Positions 37,234 to 46,313 of a stretch of 64,000 nucleotides of DNA are shown piece after piece. The position numbers and the translations under genes are program-made. Position 1 is the stretch's first letter. Each line of letters opens with the position of its first letter. The notes below the pieces were generated by a model that was not told the origin of the DNA, ran no database searches, and saw only the letters and a program-made list of their open reading frames with translations. Source of the stretch: CAYQNU01 sp964419055 (GTDB taxonomy: Bacteria; Bacteroidota; Bacteroidia; Flavobacteriales_D; Parvicellaceae); assembly GCA_964419055.1 (NCBI GenBank), contig CAYQNU010000002.1:186001-250000 (forward strand), written 5' to 3'.

Positions 37234-38571
37234 TTATGACTTCTTCCCCTTCTGCCCTCTTGTTTTAGGCTTGCCGTATTTGGCTTTCATTTTGTCCACG
37301 TGGCGCACTTTTTTGTTGACTTTTTTGTTTTTGTCAATTTTTTCGTGGAATGCAGGTCCTCGTTCATCCAACGTTGCTACTTTCACCAATACATTTTTCA
37401 TCGGCACCACGGGCATTTCTGCTTCGGTAAGTACAGTCGAAATTTTAACTTCTTCGGGCATTTCTATAATTTCTACAGATTTGTCCATGATGTATTCTAT
37501 TTTTTTCAAACTGGTTTCTTCATACGGTGCAACGAATGAAATGGAAACACCATTTTTATCCGCTCTACCCGTTCTACCAATTCGATGGATGTAGTTTTCA
37601 GGGATTTCAGGAATATCAAAATTGAACACGTGGGATACAATGGAAATATCCAATCCTCTGGCCACAATGTCCGTGGCAATTAAAATTCGAATAGCGCCAC
37701 TGTGGAAATCTTCTACCGTTTTGAAACGATTATTTTGAGCTTTATTGGAGTGAATAACCCCAACTTTTTCTTCAAACTGATCATATACAAAATCATATAA
37801 TTCGTCAGCCATTTTTTTGGAAGCCGTAAAAATCAATACCTTGCTAAACGCTTCATTTTCGACAAATAAATGCTTCAATAAGTTCAACTTCGTATTAAAA
37901 TTAGGCACTTTATAGGCCATTTGTTGAATATTCACCAATGGCGTTCCGGTGCGAGCCGCTTCAATTCGTTCGGGATTGTTAAAAAACTGATTGATAAAAT
38001 CTTCCACTTCAGGGATTATGGTTGCCGAAAACAATAGATTTTGTCTACGTTCGGGCAACATATCAATGATATTGGTAATTTGGGTACGAAAACCTAAATT
38101 CAGCATTTCATCCATTTCATCAATAACTACTTTGCTGATGTATTTCAAATTCAACGAACCGTTCAAGGCTAAATCCATCAAACGACCTGGTGTGGCTACG
38201 ATAATGTCTACACCACCTAAAATATCGGCTGCTTGGGTGCGGATGTTTACTCCACCATAAATTCCTTTGCACTGCAAGGTCATATAGGCACTCAACTTTT
38301 CTACCTCATCCACCACTTGCACTACTAACTCTCTGGTGGGCACCAAAATAAGCACTTGCGGAAAACGATGTTTGGCAAACGTATGCATGCGCAGCAAAGG
38401 CAACAAATAAGCGTACGTTTTTCCCGTACCCGTTTGTGCAATACCAATAACATCTTTGCCCGACATAATAACCGGAAAGGCTCTTTCTTGAATTAACGTT
38501 GCTTCAGTAAAACCTAAATCGTCTAAAGCATTCCAAAGAAATTTATTTAAATTGAGTTCTTTAAATTCCAT
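37234..38571 (-). CDS. DEAD-box RNA helicase
   Basis: The protein is 445 residues from the ATG at 38571 (MEFKELNLNKF); a longer frame upstream has no family match and lies in non-coding-looking sequence. Motifs in order: Q-motif TLIQERAFP, motif I AQTGTGKT, Ib TPGR, motif II as DEMD (a variant of DEAD), SAT, TDIVARGLD, HRIGRTGR. The C-terminal tail is Lys-rich (KKVNKKVRHVDKMKAKYG), typical of cold-shock or ribosome-biogenesis helicases. It unwinds RNA duplexes in the cytoplasm. It ends directly beside the repeat field. Confidence 0.93.
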   Translation of the reverse strand: MEFKELNLNKFLWNALDDLGFTEATLIQERAFPVIMSGKDVIGIAQTGTGKTYAYLLPLLRMHTFAKHRFPQVLILVPTRELVVQVVDEVEKLSAYMTLQCKGIYGGVNIRTQAADILGGVDIIVATPGRLMDLALNGSLNLKYISKVVIDEMDEMLNLGFRTQITNIIDMLPERRQNLLFSATIIPEVEDFINQFFNNPERIEAARTGTPLVNIQQMAYKVPNFNTKLNLLKHLFVENEAFSKVLIFTASKKMADELYDFVYDQFEEKVGVIHSNKAQNNRFKTVEDFHSGAIRILIATDIVARGLDISIVSHVFNFDIPEIPENYIHRIGRTGRADKNGVSISFVAPYEETSLKKIEYIMDKSVEIIEMPEEVKISTVLTEAEMPVVPMKNVLVKVATLDERGPAFHEKIDKNKKVNKKVRHVDKMKAKYGKPKTRGQKGKKS

Positions 38572-38825
38572 TTTATAAGTTGAATGGTTGCAAAGGTAGG
38601 GAGAAAATGTGAGAAACTTATAATTGTGGATTATTGAAGGCGTAAAACAATCATTAATAGTTATATAATACAATGAAAATTAATTTTTCTTACTCTAAAA
38701 TTTGTATTTTTCATTTGATTTATTGTAAATTGCGGCAAATTATGAGTTTATAAACATACCTTACGGTATATATTTAGCACACTTAACCAAAAATGGAGTG
38801 ATACAAAACACTCAAAAAGCACTCT

Positions 38826-40352
38826 ATGTTAAATAGGTTCAAAATAGCGGTTATATTCATTAGTTTAGGAGTAAGCCATTTGTTTGCTCCTAGTACTACT
38901 TTATATGCACAATACGTAGATACCGTTCATGTTACTGATACACAATATGAATATACCGTTGCTTATGATTGGAGTCACACTTACCTAACAAGTTTTAGTG
39001 AAATGAGAGATTCAAATATTGTTTACTTTGGATGGAGTTATTTACAATTTAAACAATATGATGATAATTTTAATATAATTCGCGAAACAAGGCATTTAGA
39101 TTCGTTAAATATTTACACTGGTAGAAAGATTGCCTATCATCAATCTGCATATTATTTTTCTGGCTTTAAGTTTAATTTTATAACAGACACTGTTAAGAGC
39201 GTGCTTGTCAAATTTGACTCAATTGGAAATGTTATTTGGGAAAAAACTTATTTTCCAAATGATAAGGACGTTAGATTAGCATCTGTAACATCAAGACCAG
39301 ATGGAAAAATTATTATTTTAGGTAACAATATTAATCAAGCACAACCTCAATTAGGATTTACATTTGTATCTCTATTAGATACATCGGGTAGTGTAATATG
39401 GACAAAAACTTACAATCAAGTTTATAGCCAACAGCCTATTTCCTACAAGAATACTGCCGATGGTGGAGGAATTTTGGCTACAACACACCAAATAAACAAC
39501 ACCAACTACCAACGTACAGCAATCTACAAACTTGATGCCAACGGAAACACACAATGGCAAAAGATATTGGGTTATCAAGCGCCTTTTCAAGGACCTACTG
39601 TGGAGAGCGTTGTTGCAGTATCAGAAATGCCTGATGGTAATTTTTTGTGCTATGGAGGAAAAAGTGATTATCAAAGTGGTTTACAGCGTTCTTGGCTAGT
39701 TAAGCTCTCTCCTAATGGCACAGTGCTTAAAGACACCGTGTATGATTTTTTTGAGAGTTATGATGTATTTAACCCTGATCTTATACCTATTTTCAAAGAT
39801 GACGGTTTCTATATGGGAGGAGATTATTTTGAAGATTTTGATGTAAATTATTCAAATTTTAATTATAGTTTTTTTGATTATGACTTAAATCTAATTTGGT
39901 CTAAAGAATATAAAAAAAGACAAAATTTTAATCATATTTATTTTAATAAGCAATTAGAGAATGGTTTTATAGCCTTAGCTGGTTTTGTTTTTAAAGATAA
40001 CCCAACCAATACAGCCGATGAATGGTTTATGGTGCTGGATAGTATGGGGTGTGAAACAGAACTATGTGCCAATTCGTTGGGTATTTATGAATCAATGTAT
40101 CAATATATCAATGCTTTTAATGTATCAATTTATCCAAATCCTGCACAAGATGAAGTATATTTATCTATAGATGATGTCCAATTCAACAACCTTAACTATA
40201 CTATTATTGATATAAGTGGTAAAGCTATATTGCAAGGCATTACACTAATACGCAATGCTGTTGATATTTCCAAACTTCCCAATGGGTATTATTTGGTGCA
40301 GGTGCAGGTTGGAGAACAGTTTGTTAGTAAAACTTTAATAGTAAATAGATGA
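38826..40352 (+). CDS. secreted protein with type A T9SS sorting domain
   Basis: The 508-residue protein has a signal peptide (about 1-29, ending near LYAQ). The body consists of repeated Asp/Gly-rich strand units (VKFDSIGNVIWEKTY; SLLDTSGSVIWTKTY; YKLDANGNTQWQK; VKLSPNGTVLKDT), as in beta-propellers of the delta-60 or SBBP type. The last 75 residues are a type A sorting domain (VSIYPNPAQDEVYLSI; DISGKAILQG; LPNGYYLVQVQ). It is therefore probably secreted or surface-attached. The stop overlaps the next ATG (ATGA), so the two T9SS cargo genes are coupled. Confidence 0.88.
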   Translation: MLNRFKIAVIFISLGVSHLFAPSTTLYAQYVDTVHVTDTQYEYTVAYDWSHTYLTSFSEMRDSNIVYFGWSYLQFKQYDDNFNIIRETRHLDSLNIYTGRKIAYHQSAYYFSGFKFNFITDTVKSVLVKFDSIGNVIWEKTYFPNDKDVRLASVTSRPDGKIIILGNNINQAQPQLGFTFVSLLDTSGSVIWTKTYNQVYSQQPISYKNTADGGGILATTHQINNTNYQRTAIYKLDANGNTQWQKILGYQAPFQGPTVESVVAVSEMPDGNFLCYGGKSDYQSGLQRSWLVKLSPNGTVLKDTVYDFFESYDVFNPDLIPIFKDDGFYMGGDYFEDFDVNYSNFNYSFFDYDLNLIWSKEYKKRQNFNHIYFNKQLENGFIALAGFVFKDNPTNTADEWFMVLDSMGCETELCANSLGIYESMYQYINAFNVSIYPNPAQDEVYLSIDDVQFNNLNYTIIDISGKAILQGITLIRNAVDISKLPNGYYLVQVQVGEQFVSKTLIVNR

Positions 40353-41194
40353 GTAAAGGAAAGTACAATCCCGATGACTATCGGGACTATAGTACAAAGT
40401 ACAAAGTCACCTATCGTCAGGGTGCTTTACTATGTCTTGTTTTTCTATTTTTTAATCCTTTTTCTAGAACACAAGCTCAAGCAGAATTTTCATTTCAACT
40501 ATTTTTTGAAGATGCTACAGGAAACAAAGACACTGTTACTATTGGTTATGACGATAATGCAACATCGGGTATTGATGCCGCTTTTGGTGAAGTAGATATT
40601 TTAGGGTCACCTTGGAATAATGATTTTGAAGTGAGAGGATCTGACAGATATACTAATGGTACACCAAGTTTTCAGTCAAAAGTTGACATCCGAAATTCAC
40701 CTTCACTCCATACTATTGATATTCATTGTTTAGCATATCCTTTTGTGGTAAGTTGGGATTCAATTCAATTCTCATCACCTTTACTTTCAGGCTCGGAATT
40801 ATATCTTCCAAATATTGCAGATTTGAGTTTTCGACTAGCTCATCATTCATCTGTTGGAATTAATGAAGAAGACATTTCTAATGGTACTGATGCTTATATC
40901 ATCGTTTGGATAACCGACTCTTCAAATATTGGAATAAGTGTAAATGAAATATTAATTGATAATATTTCTTTCTTCCCTAACCCCACTCAAAATGAATTCT
41001 TCATTTCTCTTGAAAATTTCAACGAACCCAATCTACCTTTCAAAATATTGGACATTAGTGGAAAAGTGGTTCTTCAAAGTATAGCTAACGACAATACTGG
41101 TATTGATATTTCAACCTTACCCAATGGTTTTTATATTGTACTCGTTGACGTAGAAAAAAGGAAGCACACTGCACCACTTATAATTAGTAGGTAA
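40349..41194 (+). CDS. secreted protein with type A T9SS sorting domain, repeat-derived N-terminus
   Basis: The 281-residue protein ends with a type A sorting domain (NISFFPNPTQNEFFISL; ILDISGKVVLQS; LPNGFYIVLVD). The hydrophobic signal core (ALLCLVFLFF) is preceded by an unusually long polar stretch of about 24 residues. That stretch is encoded by a dispersed palindromic repeat (40361-40405) that is also found at 37190-37232. No other ATG is available before the signal core, so this start, overlapping the upstream stop, is the only option. The body shows a beta-rich domain of unknown type. Confidence 0.78.
   Translation: MSKGKYNPDDYRDYSTKYKVTYRQGALLCLVFLFFNPFSRTQAQAEFSFQLFFEDATGNKDTVTIGYDDNATSGIDAAFGEVDILGSPWNNDFEVRGSDRYTNGTPSFQSKVDIRNSPSLHTIDIHCLAYPFVVSWDSIQFSSPLLSGSELYLPNIADLSFRLAHHSSVGINEEDISNGTDAYIIVWITDSSNIGISVNEILIDNISFFPNPTQNEFFISLENFNEPNLPFKILDISGKVVLQSIANDNTGIDISTLPNGFYIVLVDVEKRKHTAPLIISR
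40369..40386. repeat. dispersed palindrome inside a coding sequence
   Basis: TCCCGATGACTATCGGGA is a near-perfect palindrome with flanking AGTACAA and AGTACAAAG. The same arrangement, reverse-complemented, stands at 37190-37232 in non-coding sequence. Confidence 0.65.
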
Positions 41195-41219
41195 TCACGC
41201 TCAATTAGCCAAATTTGTT

Positions 41220-41227
41220 TAATTTTG
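41220..41227 (+). promoter_or_regulatory. -7 box (TAATTTTG) of the first WD40-caspase gene
   Basis: TAATTTTG matches TAnnTTTG and ends 23 bases before the ATG. I find no convincing -33 TTTG, so support is partial. Confidence 0.45.
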
Positions 41228-41250
41228 TAGTTCATTAACGATGAATTACT

Positions 41251-44200
41251 ATGAAAATTACCTTTGCTTCTACCCTACTATTTTGCTTTCTTTTGAGTTT
41301 ACTTACTTTAAACGCACAACAACCCGTTTTAATAACTCAAGAAAAGAATTTAGGAACTATTTCACACATTACCTATAGCCCAAACGGACGATACATCGCT
41401 TCTATCAATGAAAAAGACTTTTTGATAAAAGTGTGGGATGTACAAAGCAGTAAATTAATCGGTACGTTGGTGGGCCATTCGGCCTCCATCAAAGAAGTGG
41501 TATTTAATGCTTCGGGGGATGGTTTGTTTTCGTATGATGCCAAAAACAAAAATTACCTTTGGGATTTAAACACGTGGAATCTCAAAGACAGTATTGTTTG
41601 GCCCTCGGAAGTAAAAAAAGTGATGATCAACAGCGATTTTTCAAAAGCCTTTGCTCAAAATGAGCGGGAGATTTTTGAATACGTTCGCTCTTCAAAAGTA
41701 GCTACACCCATTGTTACAAAACTAAAATCGCCCATAGTAACATTTACCGTTCAGGGCAATTCGATGGTGTATGCTACCGAAAATATGGAGGTTAACTTTT
41801 ATGATGTAAACGCTAAAAAAGTAATCAAAAAACTCATTCCTTCTACCAAAAGTAAAGCACACGTAATACTTTCAGATGGTGAAAATGCTGTCATAGCTTT
41901 TCAAAATGGTCAAATAAGTACTTTTAAACTAGCGGATGGAAGTGAACTAAAATCCTTTTCAACAGGGCTTTCGCATGCTCCGACTACATTTGACATCAAT
42001 AAAAAAAGTCAGAAGATTGCCTTTCCTAAAGGGAGCAAACAACTATTGGAATTTAATTATGTTACAGGTCAATTGGTAAACGAAATACCTGTAACGGACA
42101 ACAACGAAAATATCAAATCGGTAAGTTACAGTGCGGATGGCATTACGTTGGCTACATCAGGCTACAAAAAGTTGTTGATGGGACGCATTTATTCCAACAA
42201 CAATGTCATACAAATTTGGAATTTACCCAACAAAAAACAGATCAAAACTTTAAAAGGAGATGTAAATCCTATTGATGGTTTTACGTTTAGTCCTAAAGAA
42301 AATGTGTTGTTTTTGTTGCGCGATGACGTAGTAGATATTTGGAATTTGAATAATGGAGAGCGCATCACCAAAGTAAAACTACACGAACGAAAAATAGAAA
42401 TCTCTGCACGGGCAGGAGATGCCGTAAATGATAAAAAAGAAGATGTTAAAGAAGATGTGGTGAATGATGTAAAAAACGGGAATATTTCTAAAATCAAATC
42501 GATAAAAGATATGGCTGGAGGTGACTTTAGTGGTGTAAAAGGAAAAGTCACTGAAATAAAAACCACCACCGTTCAAGAAAGTAAATACCTGGGTAAAGCG
42601 GCTTTTTCACGTTTTGGTTTTCAAGAAGACAAAATCATCATCAGTAAAGAAGAAAACTTTATGGTAACGGCTTTCAAAGATGATGAAATCCGTTTGTACA
42701 CTATGGAAGATTACACGCCCAAACATGTAGGTTATGTAAAAACCGGTCAAAAGGAATTTTTTGATGTGTTGATTGACCCAAAAGAGGAATTTATTGTAGT
42801 TGGTGGAAGTGGTAAAAATCCCGTTTCGGTGATTCAAATTGCCAATCTTACTGAACCCAAAACATTGTATGTAGATGACACCCAAGATTTAAAAATGGGT
42901 GGCGCATTTCAAACGGCCAGTGCAATGGCACTCAGTCCAGATGGAAAACGTTTGGTGGTGGCTTTTAATACCGGTAGAATTGTTATTTGGGATACTCAAT
43001 ATTGGTCAAAAGTGAGTGATTTTAGAAGCGGTGTAGCCATGACGATGAGTCCCTTTGTAGGTTTTAGTGCGGATGGAAATAAGTTTTTTGTAAATACCGC
43101 AGTAGGCATTATTACCTATGATTTTACCGTTTTTAACCAATTAGTAAAAGATGAACCCATAACTGAAGGAAAAACCTTGAATTTGGAAAAAGCAAAAGTA
43201 AACGGCCATCCCGTAATGACACACATGCCGATGAATTATTTGGTTTCAATAGACCATCACCACGTTAACTTTTTGGATGTATTGAATAATAAAACGCACA
43301 TCAGCACTACATTTAACACCAAATTAATAACAGATATTCAAGTAAATAAATTTGGATATGCAGGAGTGAGTCTTAAAAATGGAGAATTACGTATTTATGA
43401 CCCTGCAACTGCCAAAGAACGTTTTATTATGGTAGGTGAAGAAGATAATGCCTTATTCAAAACACCGGAGAACTATTATAAAGTAACCAAAGAAGGACAC
43501 GATTTGGTTATTTTTAGAGTAGGAAAAGATGCCTACCCATTTGAACAGTTTGATACCAAATACAATCGTCCAGATATTGTGCTTCACGCAATGAACAGTG
43601 AAGATGAAGGTACCATCAAATTGTACAAAAATGCCTACGACAAACGGTTGGCTAAACTAGGATTAAAAGAAAGTGATTTAGACAATTCATTCAGAGCACC
43701 CAGTGTCGAAATTACCAATTTACAAGACATACCTTTAGTGGTTTCTAAAAATCAAATTACGTTTAACATTAATGCTACCGAGAAAAACAGTCAGTTAAGA
43801 AAATTAGCCATTTACATCAACGATGTTCCCATTTATGGCGTAAAAGGAATGCCGATTTCGGGTAGCACCTTTTCTAAAGAAATAACGGTTGATTTGGCCT
43901 CGGGGATTAATCGTATTCAAATTTCGGTTGAAAACAGTGGAGGAATTGAGAGTTTAAAACAAACCATTGAAATAGAAAACACCGAAACAGTTAAACCTAA
44001 TTTGTATATTCTTTCTATTGGGACTTCAATATACAAAGACAAACGCTACAATTTGAATTATGCAGCCAAAGACGCCAAAGATTTAGTAAGTATTTTTACC
44101 GAAGGAAAGTCATCAGCTTATGGAAGTATAAAATCCAAAACCATTACCAATCAAGAGGCTACACGTGTTACTATTGAAAGCATCAAATCCTTTTTGCAAG

Positions 44201-44817
44201 ATGCACAGATTAATGACGTGGTATTGGTATTTGTTGCAGGACACGGGTTGTTAGATGCCAATTATGATTATTTTTATGGCACGCATGACATTGAATTTTT
44301 GAAACCTCAAACCAAAGGATTAGCCTATCAAAGTTTGGAGAATTTATTGGACGGCATCAAACCCTTGAAAAAAATCCTCATTATGGATACGTGTCACAGT
44401 GGTGAAGTAGAAGAAGATGATTTAACTGCATCAGATGAAACGACCACCGATGAAAGCAGTGATGATGTTATGTTCAGAGCAGTGGGGCCAAAACTCAATA
44501 CGGTAAGCGGTATGAGCCCTTCCAAAATGATGAAAGAGCTTTTTGTCGACTTAAGAAAAGGAACAGGAACTACGGTTATTTCATCGGCTGGCGGAGCAGA
44601 ATTTGCTATGGAAAGTAATGAATGGAAAAATGGATTATTTACCTATTGCCTACTATTTGGATTGCGAAATGGTTCTGCTGATTTGGATAAAGATGGTAAA
44701 ATAATGCTTTCTGAATTGCAATTGTACACTACGGATAGAGTTACACAATTGTCAAAAGGTAAACAAACGCCTACTACTCGTATTCAAAATATCCAGTTGG
44801 ATTATCAAATCTGGTAA
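41251..44817 (+). CDS. exported WD40 / caspase-like (C14) protein A
   Basis: The 1188-residue protein has a signal peptide ending near TLNAQ. Residues about 30-640 form WD40-like propeller repeats (ITYSPNGRYIAS; IKVWDVQ; MALSPDGKRLVVAF), interrupted near 385-450 by a charged insert. A linker with DTKYNRPDI (about 770) and an Ig-like domain (WIND-type YINDVPIYG) follow. The C-terminal caspase p20-like domain starts at about 915 (PNLYILSIGTS): His998 lies in AGHG and Cys1048 in DTCHSGE. Residues 1144-1155 match an EF-hand loop. It is probably a cysteine peptidase of the periplasm or surface, with the propeller for partner binding. Substrate is unknown. Confidence 0.9.
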   Translation: MKITFASTLLFCFLLSLLTLNAQQPVLITQEKNLGTISHITYSPNGRYIASINEKDFLIKVWDVQSSKLIGTLVGHSASIKEVVFNASGDGLFSYDAKNKNYLWDLNTWNLKDSIVWPSEVKKVMINSDFSKAFAQNEREIFEYVRSSKVATPIVTKLKSPIVTFTVQGNSMVYATENMEVNFYDVNAKKVIKKLIPSTKSKAHVILSDGENAVIAFQNGQISTFKLADGSELKSFSTGLSHAPTTFDINKKSQKIAFPKGSKQLLEFNYVTGQLVNEIPVTDNNENIKSVSYSADGITLATSGYKKLLMGRIYSNNNVIQIWNLPNKKQIKTLKGDVNPIDGFTFSPKENVLFLLRDDVVDIWNLNNGERITKVKLHERKIEISARAGDAVNDKKEDVKEDVVNDVKNGNISKIKSIKDMAGGDFSGVKGKVTEIKTTTVQESKYLGKAAFSRFGFQEDKIIISKEENFMVTAFKDDEIRLYTMEDYTPKHVGYVKTGQKEFFDVLIDPKEEFIVVGGSGKNPVSVIQIANLTEPKTLYVDDTQDLKMGGAFQTASAMALSPDGKRLVVAFNTGRIVIWDTQYWSKVSDFRSGVAMTMSPFVGFSADGNKFFVNTAVGIITYDFTVFNQLVKDEPITEGKTLNLEKAKVNGHPVMTHMPMNYLVSIDHHHVNFLDVLNNKTHISTTFNTKLITDIQVNKFGYAGVSLKNGELRIYDPATAKERFIMVGEEDNALFKTPENYYKVTKEGHDLVIFRVGKDAYPFEQFDTKYNRPDIVLHAMNSEDEGTIKLYKNAYDKRLAKLGLKESDLDNSFRAPSVEITNLQDIPLVVSKNQITFNINATEKNSQLRKLAIYINDVPIYGVKGMPISGSTFSKEITVDLASGINRIQISVENSGGIESLKQTIEIENTETVKPNLYILSIGTSIYKDKRYNLNYAAKDAKDLVSIFTEGKSSAYGSIKSKTITNQEATRVTIESIKSFLQDAQINDVVLVFVAGHGLLDANYDYFYGTHDIEFLKPQTKGLAYQSLENLLDGIKPLKKILIMDTCHSGEVEEDDLTASDETTTDESSDDVMFRAVGPKLNTVSGMSPSKMMKELFVDLRKGTGTTVISSAGGAEFAMESNEWKNGLFTYCLLFGLRNGSADLDKDGKIMLSELQLYTTDRVTQLSKGKQTPTTRIQNIQLDYQIW

Positions 44818-44895
44818 TTGTTGTTAAATCAGTGATTTATGTAATATTGAGTTCATAATAATTGACTACCATTGAGGAAATCAATTAAAAAAATT

Positions 44896-45282
44896 ATGAA
44901 AAATTTAAAATTACTGTTTGTCCTTACTCTTTCATTTTCTTTGTTTTCGTGTACAAAAGCAACTCGTTTAAACAATACATTAGACGGCAAATGGAATGTA
45001 ACAACCTATAGTGGTGCGGTATTACCTTCTGGAACAACTATGACCATTACGTATTCTTCTGGTACAAAAGGAAGTGGTAATTATACTTCTACAGTAATAA
45101 TTAACGGTGATACACAATCTGAGTTTGGAGCTTATCAATTAGATGGAAACACCAAGATAACCTACACACCTTCACTGCAAGGCAATGTACCCTACTCTTT
45201 CACCATTGACAAACAAACAAAAGACAAACTGATTCTTATAAATGGAAATGGGGTAACCACTGAATTGAGAAAAATTGATTAA
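44896..45282 (+). CDS. small lipocalin-like lipoprotein
   Basis: 128 residues from the ATG at 44896; a TTG further upstream is less likely. The lipoprotein signal ends in LFSC. The mature part starts with TRLNNTLDGKWNVTTYSG and continues with beta strands ending VTTELRKID, as in the lipocalin-like lipoproteins of Bacteroidota. It is a paralogue of the next gene, which shares the LDGKWN motif and the following PSG. It stands 79 bases after caspase A. Function is unknown; these proteins may bind small hydrophobic ligands. Confidence 0.72.
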   Translation: MKNLKLLFVLTLSFSLFSCTKATRLNNTLDGKWNVTTYSGAVLPSGTTMTITYSSGTKGSGNYTSTVIINGDTQSEFGAYQLDGNTKITYTPSLQGNVPYSFTIDKQTKDKLILINGNGVTTELRKID

Positions 45283-45358
45283 AAAAGTAATGAAAATAAA
45301 ACTATGAAAGCATTTTATTTCTAAATTCGCACTCATAAACAATTAAAACTTTAAAAAA

Positions 45359-45742
45359 ATGAAAAAAGGTCTTGTATTAATGATGCTTGCTGTAGTATTT
45401 GTTTTCGCTTCTTGTTCTAAAGAAAGCAAATTGAACAGAAAATTAGATGGTAAATGGAATTTAACAAAATTAGACGGTAATGCTTTACCTTCTGGATATT
45501 CATCTTCAATTACTTTTACAAAAGATAAAAAAGTAGGTACTTATTCTACTACATTCACTTTTGGTGGTCTTTCTGGAACTGATTCTGGAACATACACATT
45601 AGAAGGTGATACAAAAATTACTACTACAAGTAATACTAGTGGTTCAACTGCTGTAACATCTACAATTGTTGAATACACTAAAACAACTTTAAAAATTTCT
45701 GATGCTGATGGTGACGTTAGTGAATACACTAAAGCTGACTAA
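45359..45742 (+). CDS. small lipocalin-like lipoprotein, paralogue
   Basis: 127 residues; signal ends in FASC. It shares KLNRKLDGKWNLTKLDGNALPSG with the preceding protein and has the same short beta-barrel-like length. The Thr/Ser content is high (TTTSNTSGSTAVTSTI). A strong terminator follows, so this gene closes the transcription unit that may begin at caspase A. Confidence 0.75.
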   Translation: MKKGLVLMMLAVVFVFASCSKESKLNRKLDGKWNLTKLDGNALPSGYSSSITFTKDKKVGTYSTTFTFGGLSGTDSGTYTLEGDTKITTTSNTSGSTAVTSTIVEYTKTTLKISDADGDVSEYTKAD

Positions 45743-45761
45743 TCAATAAACGATTTATATC

Positions 45762-45796
45762 AAAAGCTCTGACCTTACCGTCAGGGCTTTTTTTTT
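45762..45796 (+). terminator. intrinsic terminator after the lipocalin-like gene pair
   Basis: AGCTCTGAC (45765-45773) pairs with GTCAGGGCT (45780-45788), including one G-T pair, and is followed by a run of nine T. It lies 20 bases after the stop codon. Confidence 0.88.
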
Positions 45797-45826
45797 AAAC
45801 AATAAAATATTTTTAAAACTTGTCCT

Positions 45827-46234
45827 ATGAAATTTATAATCGTTTTTGGAATTATAATCACTATAATTTCTTGCACAAAAAAACAAGACCGTTTAATTGC
45901 TAAAAAATGGAAGTTCGAAAAAATAGAAAAATCCGTTAACGGTGGCCCTTATGTTGAAGAGTCGTTGGATTGCAAAAATGATGATATTTGGACTTTTGAA
46001 AAAGATGGTTCTTTCTATATAAATTTAGGTTCCAATTGTCCATCTGATCAAATTAATGGTACTTGGCAAATTGGTGCTGATGAAAAAACCATTTCCTATA
46101 CATACAATGGATTTAGTGGCACTTATTATGATGAAATAGTTGAGTTAAACAGGAAACAACTCGTTACTATTTTCGATACTGGACTAATTCCAACAACCTA
46201 TTATAAGTATTATTTTATACCATTTGAAGATTAA
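45827..46234 (+). CDS. small lipocalin-like lipoprotein
   Basis: 135 residues; signal ends in IISC (Cys16). The mature protein has the lipocalin-like opening DRLIAKKWKFEKIE and a central DIWTFEKDGSFYINLGS strand pair. Two cysteines (in LDCKN and SNCPS) may form a disulphide. It is a more distant relative of the two preceding proteins. It lies after their terminator and before the -7 box of the caspase B operon, so it may be transcribed alone. Confidence 0.72.
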   Translation: MKFIIVFGIIITIISCTKKQDRLIAKKWKFEKIEKSVNGGPYVEESLDCKNDDIWTFEKDGSFYINLGSNCPSDQINGTWQIGADEKTISYTYNGFSGTYYDEIVELNRKQLVTIFDTGLIPTTYYKYYFIPFED

Positions 46235-46280
46235 AGGAATACTTTATTCAAAATAAAAATAACATTCAATTCTATTTTCT

Positions 46281-46288
46281 TACTTTTG
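46281..46288 (+). promoter_or_regulatory. -7 box (TACTTTTG) of the caspase B operon
   Basis: TACTTTTG fits TAnnTTTG and ends 25 bases before the first gene of the run 46314-51836. No -33 TTTG is seen at the usual spacing. Confidence 0.5.
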
Positions 46289-46313
46289 AGAAATTTCAAT
46301 TTTCAGTAGTGTA

